A stretch of DNA of 64,000 nucleotides from Nymphaea colorata (Eukaryota > Streptophyta > Magnoliopsida > Nymphaeales > Nymphaeaceae). The translations under genes were made by a program, and so were the position numbers. The stretch lies in the NCBI RefSeq assembly GCF_008831285.2, contig NC_045139.1, forward strand, positions 2,302,704 to 2,366,703. The letters run 5' to 3'. A model generated the notes under the pieces. That model saw nothing but the letters and a program-made list of their open reading frames with translations. It did no database searches and had not been told where the DNA came from. Numbering within the stretch: the first letter of the stretch is position 1; every line of letters starts with the position of its first letter. Below, piece after piece: positions 29,635 through 41,822 of the stretch.

Positions 29635-32600
29635 CACAAATAAGTTCTCCTTCCCAAATGGTGCTTTCATGCCGCCGAAGCAAGAAATAGCATTGAAGTC
29701 GATCCACCATTCTCTTTTCTTCATTTTCTTTTCTTTTCTTTTTTTTGACTTTCATGCCTCAAGAGTTTCAAATGTCTACTGCCTACCTCGGTTTTTAGTA
29801 AATGGTCACTTTTATCAGCATTGTCTATGTACTTTTCCATGGGCCCAACATTCCTTCTCCTCTGTCTTCCCTGTGTCTCCTCTTCTGCTAGTTCCTCTGC
29901 TTTCTGCTTGCTGCATTCTCTGTTTTTGCTCTGCCTTTAGCACAGATCTTTCGCAGGTAGCTAGAAGATGGCCCATGATCTCGTGCAGGCAAAAAAAATG
30001 CCAGTCATTAGAAAAAAAAAAAATAAATAAAACTGTGGATTTCAAACAGCAGTAACAGAGAGGATGGGCAGAGAAAAACAGAGAAAGGAAAATAAGACGC
30101 ACACCAGAAAATGTGTTGCTCGTATTGCTAAAAACAGTACGCCCTTTTATAAGGCTCCCTATACAGAATAATAACAAAACAAACAAAGAAATCTGTGGTG
30201 GCATTGCTGCCAAGCAACCGTCGACTGCTTGGTGGCGCTCTCTATCAGTGACGAAATCTGTGGTGACAAGGCTAACTATTTGACAACTTTCTGGTGCTAT
30301 GTAAATTTTTAACTCTTACATTACAATTTTAAGCGTTTCAAGCATTAAAAAATTTAGTGGGCTGGTGCAAAAAAATATACTTTTGATCTTTTCATATTTA
30401 AATGAGGCACTCGAATTCTTGCTTATCAAAAATGTTCTGCAATTTAAATATCATGGTTATAAATCCTATACATTCATAACAAGTGCCTATACCTTCTGTA
30501 ATATCACATGTTACATAGTTCTATATTGTTGATAAATCCTGGATTCATGTATAGGCATGGATAAGTAGAGCTCCCAGCAGTGACGGACCAAATTGTTCAT
30601 TCGTCGTGCATACAAAATTTGGTAGCTTGTTGAATGTTGGACGTCTACCAGTTGTGGCTTATCTGCTCCATCTAAGATATAAAATAATAGGATTCAAACT
30701 AATCCCTGTAGTTGGTGTTTGTTCAACTACATGATAAATGGCCCTATGTCCTTAGCAGAACATACTTCACTATCTGATACATGCATTGTCTTGCCATATA
30801 TAGCACCCATGACTCTCTCGTAAGAAATGTAAGTTAAACTGTATATCATATAAAATATATAACCTTGGCTTGCACAGACTGAATTCAAGTTTGTAGCTTC
30901 ATGAAACTGGTGAACAAACGGCTTTTTAGCTGTCTATTAAATCATCAGGTTATTTGTTTTGCCTGAATCGCTCATTCAGCTTAGTAATATGATAAAAACA
31001 TTGGTTTGGTACCATTTTTTAAAGTATAGTCACAAATAATGTTTTGGATTATTAAACGGTGAGGTTTTTCTCGAGTATAATACGGTGGGCTTGAAAAATA
31101 CAGGAAAAAATAAAAAAAATAAAAATGAAGAAAAATAAAATAAGTGAGAAAATAATATCAGAAACATCAAAAGATAAGTTGATTTGCAATAAAAAAATTG
31201 GGAAAACGTGTTTTTTTGTTTTTAACGTTTGTTTTTTCAAAAAACACATTTTTTTTAAGTTTTAAACTGCATTTCATTTTCTTGCGTTTTTTTCAAAAAT
31301 AACGTTTTTTTTTTTTGGTGACTATGCAGAATTAAACATATCCTAGCTGCTATGGTCAAGCCAGGCCTACTGGAAACAGGGCCAAGCCTGGGTAAAAGCT
31401 CAATTGGTAAACTTTTGACATCTTGAGCATTAAATACATGTCCACCCCACTACTACTACTACTACTACTATGCAGTCAGGGATTGAAGAAAATCTGATTG
31501 AGTTTAACTTTTCCTGAAAGATCGAAGGACTGAATTGTTGGATAAATAATTGGATACAGATGTGGCTGCCGGGCAGTCGTAGTTCCATTCTCATTCCCAA
31601 GGATTATAAGCTTAACATAGTTAGCCTACAAAAGCGGCCCGCCCCGTTTAAAAAAAAAAAACAACAACAACAATCCAAAATTCTTCCTAAATCCGGAGAC
31701 TTGGGTTGCATTAAGGCCTGGGTAAGCAACAGTCCACTTTCAGTTTGATAGAAAGCCCCCACTTTAGCAGTCGGAAATCGAAGCGGGGAGGGGCGGAGCT
31801 AGAAATTTTCATGAGTGAGGCTGAATTAAAGTTTTTAAATTTTGTCTGAGGCCGAATATATTTTTGAAATTTTTTATATAAGAAAATGGAATATATTTTT
31901 GAAATTTTTTATATAAGACAATGGAAAGTTTTTAAAATTTACATGTAAATTTAAAAAAAAAAACATTTGACGTGGAGCTGAGGCCCATGGAGGCCCCCTC
32001 TTGGCTTCGCTTCCGGAGGCAGGGGCATGCAATCACACACATCAGCCTTTGATTTGTTGGGAAAGAAAAATATATAAAAGTCATGCTAGTTAAAAATGCC
32101 ATCCAGAAAATAGGAATTAATATAAATACAAATCAAATAAGGGATTTTTCTTTTTTTTTTACATAATATTGACTCATGAGCTGCCGCCTGGTCCTCTCTT
32201 GTGGCCAGACATGTTTACATGCACGTTAAATTCCAAACGGCTGCAGGGATGAGAAATTTAGGGCGGTCGAGGACACTAATACACGTTAAAACGACAAGAA
32301 AAATATTTGCATAAATTAAAATCGAAAATGGTCACTTGTAACATTCTCTTAAAATATCTGACCATTACAGGTCTGTATGACATGCTAATAATAAAATATA
32401 TTCTCAAATTTTTACTTGATTTGATACAGGTCAATGCTGATCAGCCCATACGATGTGTCATTCTACAAGTGTTTGATATGAGATGAAGACTGTTATCTAC
32501 AAATTATAGTCACAAATATCATTTTAGGGCTTTTATCCGTCAAATTCTACTCAGGTGTTTTTGAGCAAAGCTTTTTAAAAAAAAAAAACTCGGGAAAATC

Positions 32601-33734
32601 GTTGCAAGCTTTAAAAAATGAAAAAACTTCTAAACATTAGACAAAAATAAAGTAAATGAGAATCTAATAAGAAAACATAAATAGAAAGTTGATGGAAGTG
32701 ACAAAAAGAATGTTTTAATGATGATAAAAATAATGAAATAATAATTTACTTTTAAGTTTTACATTGGGCCAAATGATATTAATGTTGAAAGAAAAAAATA
32801 TAAAAAATAGGTGCAAAAAACATTAAAAAAATTCGATAAAAACACGATAAATGTATTTTTCACGTTTTTTCAAAATATCATGATTTTCTCACTTTTTTGT
32901 TTTTCTCGTTTTTTCGTTGATATCATGATATTTTTTAAAATGTTACCATATTTGTGACACTGCTAGAAACAATATTGTTCTTTCCGACTTAAAAACTTCA
33001 ACCTAAAGCAGGTAGAGAAGCACGACAGTCGATTCCATGCAGTCCACAAGAAATGAAACAGATTCCCTCTGCTTTTCTAAAATTCAAGTTTATGGTATAA
33101 CATTTCTTAAAATATTTCAAACTGAATTGCCTGACTGTTCTTTAAGAACTCAGAGACTATGTACTCTCTGAGTTGTGATTTTTAAGATCGTACCTACTAT
33201 GAGCTGTGTGAGTATGTGCAACTACATGTACATAAATATTATATCCTTTCCATGCATCCAATTGAAACATTCTAAGTTTAATATTGACACTTTCAGTGGT
33301 GTTAGGTTGCTTATGCCATCATGAGATTTTGAATCTTGCAGACTTTTAGTCAGTGGAGGGTACCAAGTGATGCCCTTGAACAACTAGGACATTTTAAAGA
33401 TTTTAGCGAGAATATAGAAGGGTCATTTCTAGAAGAAAAACAATTAAATGTCCTTTCACTAACTAGAATTTTAAAAAGAAACGTCAATGGTAGATTCTGC
33501 AAGACTGGTGCAATTCTACTTTAACAAATAGTTCATCTTCTTAAAAGAAATTAAGTTGCCTACATAGTCCATAACGTAAAAAAAAGTCCAGGCTGCATTG
33601 TCGAGTCACGCTCGAGCCTGTTCTATTGAGTTCGATCCGAGTTCCAGTTGAACTCAAGCTCGAGTTTTTTGAGACAGGTAGAGCTCGAGCTGACTCAACT
33701 TAAGCTCGACTCCACTCGTGGGCAGCCCTTGAAA

Positions 33735-33917
33735 ATGGCAGAGGGAAGTGGAACAAGAAGCAATGAATCCATGCACTATAGGAAAGAGAGTAGTGGAAGA
33801 GCATCATTTTTCGATCAATTGGTGCAGTCTGAGATGGAAGTCACCTCCATTGCCAAGAGAGGAAAGAAAAAAAAAAAGAAAGCGTTAGCGGCAAGAATTC
33901 TCTTAGGACCAGGATAA
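33735..33917 (+). CDS. unrecognised 60-residue ORF, copy B of a duplicated pair
   Basis: ATG 33735 opens a frame beginning MAEGSGTRSNESMHYRKESS, continuing through SFFDQLVQ, a Lys run (KRGKKKKKKAL) and ending LLGPG-stop. It is polar and basic, with no signal peptide or membrane helix. The frame is preserved relative to copy A over its last 50 residues despite substitutions. It could be a fragment of a transposon protein or an exon of a lost gene. Function unknown. Confidence 0.2.
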   Translation: MAEGSGTRSNESMHYRKESSGRASFFDQLVQSEMEVTSIAKRGKKKKKKALAARILLGPG

Positions 33918-34289
33918 AAAAAAAAAAAAAAGAACCCAAGTGCTTCCTTTTCTTCTTGACCTCTCACTTCTTGTCAAGATACAGCGCCCTAATTAATTTC
34001 GCCATATTTGTTAACTTTTTAATTTTTCTACAGAATAATTTCACTTGCCATTCTCATTTGCCACAGTAGTATATATATATATATCGACAGTTTGTAGAGA
34101 GAAATGATGCAAAAGAAGACCAAGAAATTGAGACAAAATCAGACATCCAGACGGCTGACGCATCATTTGGGCTACTAAATAACCCACGAGAAGAAAAAAA
34201 GGCCATGTACTAAGCCAATACTAAAAAGGTTCACAACTTTCACAAAACAAGAAGATTAACCACAAGAGATGACATCACAGGGATTCCAT

Positions 34290-34365
34290 CAAGAGAAGAA
34301 GCCTTGACGGTAGACAGGGCACATGTTGAAATCAAAGAGGCCCCACTCCAGCTTATCTCCCGGAT
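34290..34365 (-). pseudogene. truncated 3' tail of the GH17 pseudogene in duplication copy B
   Basis: Near-identical to 27480-27555 (GCCTTGACGGTAGACAGG... on the plus strand). It ends abruptly where copy B jumps to the equivalent of 29350, showing a deletion of about 1.8 kb relative to copy A. Confidence 0.7.
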
Positions 34366-35363
34366 ATCTCGTGGTTTCCGTTGTGATTGAGAAACGAGTT
34401 CTTTAAGAATGTAAATAGTTGTCTCTTAGATCATGAATAAGCATTACTTCAGGGGATTTCGTGGCCCTCGAGGTAAGTTGCAGTTGTTTAGTTAAACATA
34501 TAGCAACTTTTGAGTTGTTCATGATACAACGGTCTCTCTTTTCAATTTATCTCCTAATTAAAATATCCCCACTTGATCCACATGTTTCACCATTTTTTGC
34601 TTTTTTAGTTTGCAAAGGCGCCTTTCCATGACTTCTTAAAACCAGCTATACATATATTTCCTATATATAAAAAACAAAAAAGATTAAAGAGAATCCTTCC
34701 AAAGGTGGAAATTAAAAGGCATTTTCGTTAAAAGGCATTTTAAAGTTATAAGTATATGCAAAAAACAGGACTCCCGGGTTTTTTTTCACTTTTTATAAGT
34801 GTACAGTCACAAGGCTTGCCTGGTTATCAACTAGTGCATGCTTTTCGAACGAACGAGCAGTTTGGGCCTGAAAAAGTTAGGAATATTTATTGGCAAGGAT
34901 TGCACAGAAAAAAAAATGTATTTATATAAAGGGAATCATCGTGTGCTAGGGACGGTTTGATTGAGTATCTTTGTAAAATTGATCTTTCTCATGGGAAACA
35001 GCAGATATAAATACATGTCCTCTTTATGGAACACAAAGGTCGAGGTAGTGTACGTATTAGATAAGCATTTTAGTAAGACTTCCAAAATTAACCAACTGGT
35101 CAAACTTTTTCCTCCCTAAATTTTATATGTATACACACATATAAATACAAATATATATATATATATATATATATTATGCAAATATGAAAATTTTTAAATC
35201 AAATGTCGGTTCAAGTGACAAACATTATGTTCACCACTAAGATGCTTAATGTAAAAAAGAAAACAATTTTCTTTTCGACATAGAGAGAAAGAAGGAGAGA
35301 AAGCTCATAAAATGAAAATACATAACAAAATTTGAAAACAAGAGGTTTCTTAGATATAATAAC

Positions 35364-35404
<41 letters not shown>

Positions 35405-36151
35405 CAACAACCCAATATACATAATAAGAGGGGTGGGAAGAGAGTAGATAGGGGAAACGGCAGAAAAAAAAAAAATAGACCATTTCTTGATCTGAGAGAA
35501 AGACTTGTAAAGCTAGATTCAAGTTTTGCTCCGTCACTTAGGCTTTAATCTTTCATGGTGGGTATCTAAGGCTAGTCCCCTATATGTATTTATTGAAGGG
35601 CCCAGATCTTTAAAAGTATAAAATTTAGTCATTATATTGTACTGCCCCCACAGTACTTCTAGCTCTATAACCTAATAAGAGGGGAAACATGAACAATGTG
35701 ACGTATATATAAAACTTTGGATCAAGTCCTACACCTACCATAAATGTTCCTTGAATTTTTCTATAAAGTTGTGATGGTAAGGGTTGGTGATCGAGCCTCG
35801 CCTACAATTTTTCCTTTTCTAAAAGGTACCTTGTTTAAAAAACACACACACACCGACATCGTCCACCTGCTTCTTCCCGTTCAAGAAGTCCATTTGTCCC
35901 TTTGGTTCCGAAACTGCCTAATGAATCAAGACAAACGTTTGATTGGAACCAGTGGGACAGGTTTCTGTCAGGGGTGGTACCAAGGTAGAGTCTGCATGAG
36001 CCCGGACTCCACCTCATTTTCTTTTTAAATTTACATATAAATTTTAAAAAATTTCACTTGTTTTATAAAAACTTTGAAAAATGATACTTCGGCCTTAGTC
36101 AAAATTTAAAAACTTTAATTTAGTTCTCATGAAAAATTTCTGGTTCCGCTC

Positions 36152-36457
36152 CTATTTTTGTGTGTCCCTTTTCCTTTGACCAGCCGCTGAAACCTGTCCG
36201 AGTACTTCCATTCCATGAGTTTGAACGCAACACATGATGAAGCAGATACGGTGAACGGTTTCACGAAATGTTTCACCTGTTCTTTTGTCCATTGTTTGAT
36301 TTCGTCTGTTGGGTCTCACAGTTGGGACAGGAACATCAAAACTGGTTTCATGATCGAGATAGGGGTTACACTGCTCGATCCAATAAGTTCGATTACTTTT
36401 GCTTCCAATCACGGCAGAAATCCAACTTGACATAATCAAAACTAGAAGAACAAGCAT
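36152..36457 (-). CDS. hypothetical small secreted protein ORF
   Basis: From the ATG at 36455-36457 (complement) the frame encodes about 101 residues starting MLVLLVLIMSSWISAVIGSK, a good signal-peptide shape with Ala/Gly near the cleavage region. It continues with a polar mature part containing an N-R-T glycosylation sequon and Cys-Cys. The family is not recognised, and codon use gives no clear support. Its 3' end runs into a dispersed repeat, so it may be a chance ORF. Confidence 0.18.
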   Translation of the reverse strand: MLVLLVLIMSSWISAVIGSKSNRTYWIEQCNPYLDHETSFDVPVPTVRPNRRNQTMDKRTGETFRETVHRICFIMCCVQTHGMEVLGQVSAAGQRKRDTQK

Positions 36458-39400
36458 ACTAATATACAAACCTATGGTGCACTTCACTCATTTAGATGAA
36501 CAATATTTAAACACATCCCTTTTGTTCTCTTTGCTTTTTTTGCCAACCAAATATGAGATTCTCTTCTTCTTTTTGCCCACTCATTCATTTAGTAAAGTAA
36601 AGCAGATCTTCCATACTAAAACAAACCTCAAGGAGGACAGCTGCTAAGGGATATTTTAATCAATTCTATTTCATGATGGCTCATAAAGTTAATTACTAGC
36701 TAGCTGCTGGACTCCTGTCCTTGAAGCTTTCTTCAATAAGAAAACTTCAATAATTAAAACTTTTGAACAATAATCTAAGCATAAATCTTATCCTAAAGGA
36801 GGTGCGCCCCATCCCAAAATGGGACACCTGGAATATTTTCTGCCATTAAAAAAACTACACTTGGAGACAACCCACTATCGGTTTCATGTGGCCTTACAGT
36901 GGAGGAAAAAAACTAAAGGAAAATTTCCACTCTGGGGTCCACATTTTTGTCCTTAATTCCAAAAGCAGGCTTTATATTTCTGAAAATTATTCGTGCCTGA
37001 CATATTTTTCTTAAAAAATGCCAACAAGAGGCACCATATTGATGATCATGATCAGGGAGTTGAGATATATTCACCATCTTCACAACCAAGAAAGGGTGTG
37101 ACAAACAGAAGCAGTTAGAATATTCTACTTGTTGGGTGGATTAAATTATTCAGAAGTTAGGTGAACTCAGTGGATTTGGTTTTGCATTATTCAAGTCTGC
37201 AGGTCTAGATGGTGTTATAAGTACAATTTAGTTAGCTTGCTTTAGGGAGGTTGAAAGGTTGCTTTCTCTCTCTGTTTAATGATATTGTTTGGAACAAGAG
37301 TTGTTAGATTCATAGGGACAGGGAAATGTAGCTAGTAATTGTTTTTGCTTGGTGATTTCTAGAAAGAAGGACACGTTCTTTATGATTCAAGGTAAAATGT
37401 GAGACTGCAAATGGAAGTTTTCCGTAGCTAAAAGACAGTGGTTTTTTGCCATTGAGATTTGTTAAAAATCTTGCAGAATTTGATGCTCTAGAATCTCAGA
37501 TACATTAATTATATATTAATGAAAAGCTGTTTGGCAACTTTGGCACTTCACTTTTACCTGTTTGGTTGGTCGTTTGTGCACCACCCGATAGCAGAGAGGC
37601 CTCAGCTAGGCTATTTATGGCCAAGGCAGAATATTCGACCTCTCTCTACCATCTTTCATCCAACCTTCTGATCTCTCTCTTTCTCTCCCTCTCTTTCTTC
37701 TGCTCATCAAAGAGATGGCAGACTCTTGGGAGTGTTCATTACATGGGTCATGAAAGGCATGGAGTTTGGGAGAGAGAGACTCCTTTATCTGTCTCTCTCT
37801 TCTCCAAATCTGCTATTAGTCTGTCTTGATCTGCCAAAGGTTTCGCTCTCATCTTTCTGATGCAGATCGAGGGGAGTCTTTGGTGGGAATGAAGCAGACC
37901 GGCAAGTCAAAAACGGGCATGGGGGACTTACTAATGGTCTTCTCCAGTTTCCACTGCTATTAGATTAGGACCAAGAACTGCAAGAAATAAGGAAGCACTG
38001 ACGATCAAGCGTCGGAAATGATCGATGCATCTTTCTGAAGTCTTGTGTTGGTGATTTGCTTCAGATTTGTTGGGGAAAGATGGCTTGTGGGATTTGCTTG
38101 GCAGCAAAGTAAGTGAAGAGCCTTTTGTTTGCTCTTCAGATGTTGTCCTCAAACATGTAAAAGAAGTTTGCTTCCACTTCTTATGTAGCTCTTAATCTCT
38201 CTGTTTTCTTTTTCTTTTCACCGTTCTGCTGTATCATTTGGTTTGCTGTTCTTGTAACCACTACCAATTTCCTCACTACAAATCTTCAGGAGATCTAAAT
38301 CACGCACAAAGAAGCACATGCAGTAGTATTCTCCGGCTACATGCCCATCAACCAGAAAAGTAAAAAAAAAAAAAATTGATCTTCTGCAGAAAGATAGGCA
38401 TCTCACCGTGTTCTGTTTAGAGGTAGAGGGAATCTGTATGATGATTATTTTGGTTGGTTGTGGAGTTGTTAAGTGATGCGATGTGATGTGTAATTGGTAG
38501 AAGACAAGTGTCCACCAATCATACAATGTGGAAACCGAAAAGGACGCTTCTTAAATACATCCATTTAATGGCTCCTTTCTTTTGGTGGCTGCCCCTAAGA
38601 TGTGGAAGGCAACTGGCCAGGAAGGTAACTAAATAGAAAAGGAGTCTGTATAATCAAAACTCATGGTCGTTTTCATGATTTAGTATGTTATTTTTGTTGA
38701 TCGTGTAAAAGGTTTTGAAGCATGTTTTATGAATACTTGAGAATGTTTTATGAATACTTAAGAAATGGTTACATAAGAAGATACAACCTCATGAAAAATT
38801 AATCACTCACATAATAGTGGAAGATTCGTTTTCATGTCCTCTAATTGATGAAAGTAAGTATTGTTTAAATCGAAGATGAAAACATGTCTTCCTATCTTCT
38901 GCGGCAGATAAGAAGCACAGTCCTTTCACGCACCTAGATATAAAGGAAAGATGTCTCTCGAGCTATGCTGTCATGATCTTAAAGAAAAATGCTAAACTTT
39001 TTTACTTTATCCAGTTAAGATCAGTAAATTCTTAAAACTATGGATGTTACCATGGTTAGTTTATTAAAAGAAAGGTCTCTACTTGAAAATTAGAGTGCCG
39101 GACCTGGTAGTACTATCTCATAATATTTCCTTAAAATATATTAATGAATTATATATAGCTAGATTTATCATTTGATCTACCGAGTTTGTTGAGATTAGGA
39201 CTCATAGTGAAGTTATGTGTGTAGATGATTGTGGCATGAGGTCTATGAACTCTCTCTCTAAAAGAAAGGATCTCAAAAGCACTTATATACAGGGGCGGAG
39301 GGAGGGGGGGGCGCTTGGGTCATGGCTCCGGTGAGCGTAGATTTTTTTTATATTGAAAAAATCTATTTTTTTAGTTTGGCCCGACCTGGTTCTTTTTTGC

Positions 39401-40031
39401 CCGACCTGTCGCTCATCTTGAACCGACCTACGATGACTCGCCCTTGAAAAAAATCATGGTTCCACCCCTACTTATATATACAGTCTTTGAATCTGCATGT
39501 CAACATTCATGCCAACATTCATAAACTTAGAATTTTGAACCAATAGTTGAACGCTCAATTTGTTTAAATTTTCATTGCCCAAGGTATAATGTCAGACATT
39601 TCTTTTATTTCAATTTGGTTGGCAACCAGTAGAAAAGTGAAAAGTGCAAAAGGTGACTAAAACCAGGGTCGCTCCAATGGACGGTCCTTATATTTTCAAT
39701 TTTTGTTACTCCTCTTCTATCTTTCCCTCTCCACCTGCAGCTCACCGGAACTTGGCCAAGCTAAGTCATGGGATATCTGGGTTTAGCTCGATACGGGGCA
39801 TTGATACGTTTTGGATCGGGTCAGAGTTAAATCCAATCCAAACAAAAAAACTCGATTTTAAGTTAGGTCGATCTTTTTTCCTTTCTTTTCTTTGGGGTTA
39901 ATGGTGATATTGATAAACAATGTTTTGTTTGTGACTTTAAAAGCGAATTATTATTTTTTTAATTTATAATTTTTGAAAATATTATATTTATCGTATAGGA
40001 AGAGAGAGCCCTGGTAGTTCTCTCCCATCTT

Positions 40032-40199
40032 GTTGTTAGAGCCTTTGGGCCTGCTGGTGACGGCGAAGAAGGTGTTGTTAGAGCCTTTGGGCCTGCTGGT
40101 GACGGCGAAGAAGGTGTTGTTAGAGCCTTTGGGCCTGCTGGTGACGGCGAAGAAGGTGTTGTTAGAGCCTTTGGGCCTGCTGGTGACGGCGAAGAAGGA
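40032..40199 (+). repeat. 42-bp minisatellite, four identical copies
   Basis: Units begin at 40032, 40074, 40116 and 40158 (gttgttagagcctttgggcc...). The copies look identical except that the last ends in AGTT where the others continue into GTTGTT. The period is divisible by three, and in one plus-strand frame it encodes a 14-residue repeat (LLEPLGLLVTAKKV) followed by a Glu-rich tail and stop at 40251. The identity of the copies implies recent expansion. Confidence 0.9.
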
Positions 40200-41500
40200 G
40201 TTGGAGGAAGAAGAGGAGAGGGCGGAAGAACTAACCAGACAGAGCGAGTAATGTCACATGATGTAGTCATTATTTAATTTATATATATAAATAAATAAAT
40301 AAATAAATAAATAATGACAAAATATTGCCAAACGGTTAAAAATTTTAAACATATTGCTAAAACTATCAAAATTCATTGCTAAAAATGTCATAAACAATAA
40401 CTACACTACAAACCGTCGCTAGTATACTTGTGACTAAGGACTTTTTGTAGCGGTTTTAAACTTGTCAACCATCCGGCCCAACGACAATTCGAATACCTTG
40501 AGACAGCCGGACTTTCATCCACCTGCAGTTGGGTTTCAAGCAGAAATTTTAAACATGAGCTCAAGATTCAATATTTCAATTATAGTCACAGATAAAGTTT
40601 TAGAGTTTTAAAATGTCAAGTTTTTATCAGTGAGCTTGAAATAAACAAAAAAGATATAGCAAATTTTTAAAAATCTTAAAAATAAAGTAAACATAAGAAA
40701 CTAATAATACACATAAAAAAAACAAGTAAATTTACAACAAATAAAAATAGAAAATAAAAAGAAAACTGTTTAACATTAAAAAAATAAAACATAAAAAAGT
40801 GAAAAGAACGTGAAAAAATGTGTTTTCTGTATATTTAACTTGTTTTTTTCACCTTTTTTTTTTAAAAAAAAGGGGCCCCATTCAAACGGGAAGGCTGAGG
40901 GCCTGTGTTCAAGAGGGGCAGTGAGTTGCAGGCAAAGTGACACACAATAAAATTCATGTTTTGTGATTGGTATTTCAAGAAAATTTTATTCATTCATGGT
41001 GCCTCTTAAAAATTTTAAATTTATTTGTAATGCAAATTAAAACTGTAAATAATTTATTACTGGTGCCTGTTTAAATTTTCCTGCCTGTCATACGTGGGTG
41101 GTGTTTAGGCCTCTGGAGGTGAAGTTGGCTTCCTTTGTCTTATCAACTCGGGTGAAGCTGGACTATCTCTCTCCTAACTAGTGCACAAAGGCACCGGAGC
41201 CTCTCTTCCTAAACTTTGTCTCAGGTGCCTGTCTGCCTGTTCTTCCTTATTTTCTTCTGCCTACCAATCTATGGTCTTCCGTGTGGGGAAATTTTTTGAA
41301 AGTCCCTCTGACAACATTCTCGTTGTCGTTATGGGAGTGACGTTTTCAACTGCAGGGGAGGAGTTTTCATGGTCTCCTTGTTACGGCTGGTCTCTCTACC
41401 TTATTCTGGCGCATCGTCACCTTGCACTTAATTTGTTTGTTGAAATGCCTTTTAGAATAGAATTTTTTGTCCATGGCTCTTCGTGGATGGTATTAACAAA

Positions 41501-41822
41501 AGGTGGCGCACCGTGTCCACATTCATCGCTTGTCAAACAACCGCGGTGTTAAGTCCAACGGTCAACTGTTCTTGATGAATAGTCACGCACCTTGGTCCTA
41601 ACATTGCATCCTTCTTCCCTTTGATCAACAGTATTTTGAGAGTAGTGCTCAATCATCTATTCAATTGAAGTGGTATATTTGATTTGTTTTCTTTTTCTTA
41701 CAAACTGATAGCAAAGTCCAAGTTGTATGTTTTTTGTATATTTGTAGCGCATTTTCTTTTTCTGTGCGTGTAATACTTGATCTTGCTCTGGTTTTTATTT
41801 TTTCTTGTTTGCTTATCAGACG
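41501..41822 (+). promoter_or_regulatory. 5' flank and likely 5' UTR intron of the DPH7-like gene
   Basis: A T-rich tract (about 41785-41810) and TTATCAG (41813-41819) form a good 3' splice site four bases before ATG 41823. An upstream non-coding exon is therefore likely, but its position cannot be fixed. Confidence 0.4.

Larger units (their letters stand above)
29635..34655. repeat. tandem segmental duplication, copy B (shortened)
   Basis: Directly abuts copy A at about 29634 and is in the same orientation. Relative to copy A it lacks about 17255-22798 (which includes the copia element and flanking unique DNA), about 24165-24750, and about 27556-29350 (most of the GH17 pseudogene). An AT-rich block at about 31020-31325 and some bases around 33355-33420 are present only in copy B. 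Substitutions and small indels are spread throughout, so the duplication is not brand new. Confidence 0.85.
34656..41500. other. gene-poor repeat-rich region
   Basis: No intact gene recognised. Contents: (AT)n at 35150-35176 and 35367-35403, a dispersed repeat in inverted orientation (about 36000-36160), a possible secreted ORF (36152-36457, minus), a CT-rich segment with a TATA-like CTATTTATGG (37608-37617), another dispersed repeat (39290-39475), a 42-bp minisatellite (40032-40199), an (AAAT)n run (40289-40313) and an AT-rich dispersed repeat (about 40575-40875). Confidence 0.45.

Noticed and set aside
37141..37480. Possible LINE reverse-transcriptase fossil (KSAGLDGV resembling a K-S-P-G-P-D-G motif)
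   Set aside because: Only one short motif and many stops; there is no second RT block in order, so the evidence is too thin.
37717..37825. Foldback with GAGAGAGAC/GTCTCTCTC and GGCAGACT/AGTCTGTC arms in a CT-rich segment after a TATA-like box; possible pri-miRNA
   Set aside because: The two stem parts are separated by a 39-base versus 8-base asymmetric bulge, and no known miRNA is recognised. It does not look like a miRNA precursor.
37885..37910. GGGAATGAAGC next to GACCGG, resembling the miR166 target site of HD-ZIP III genes
   Set aside because: Only 11 bases match before the pairing breaks, and no HD-ZIP III coding sequence is nearby.
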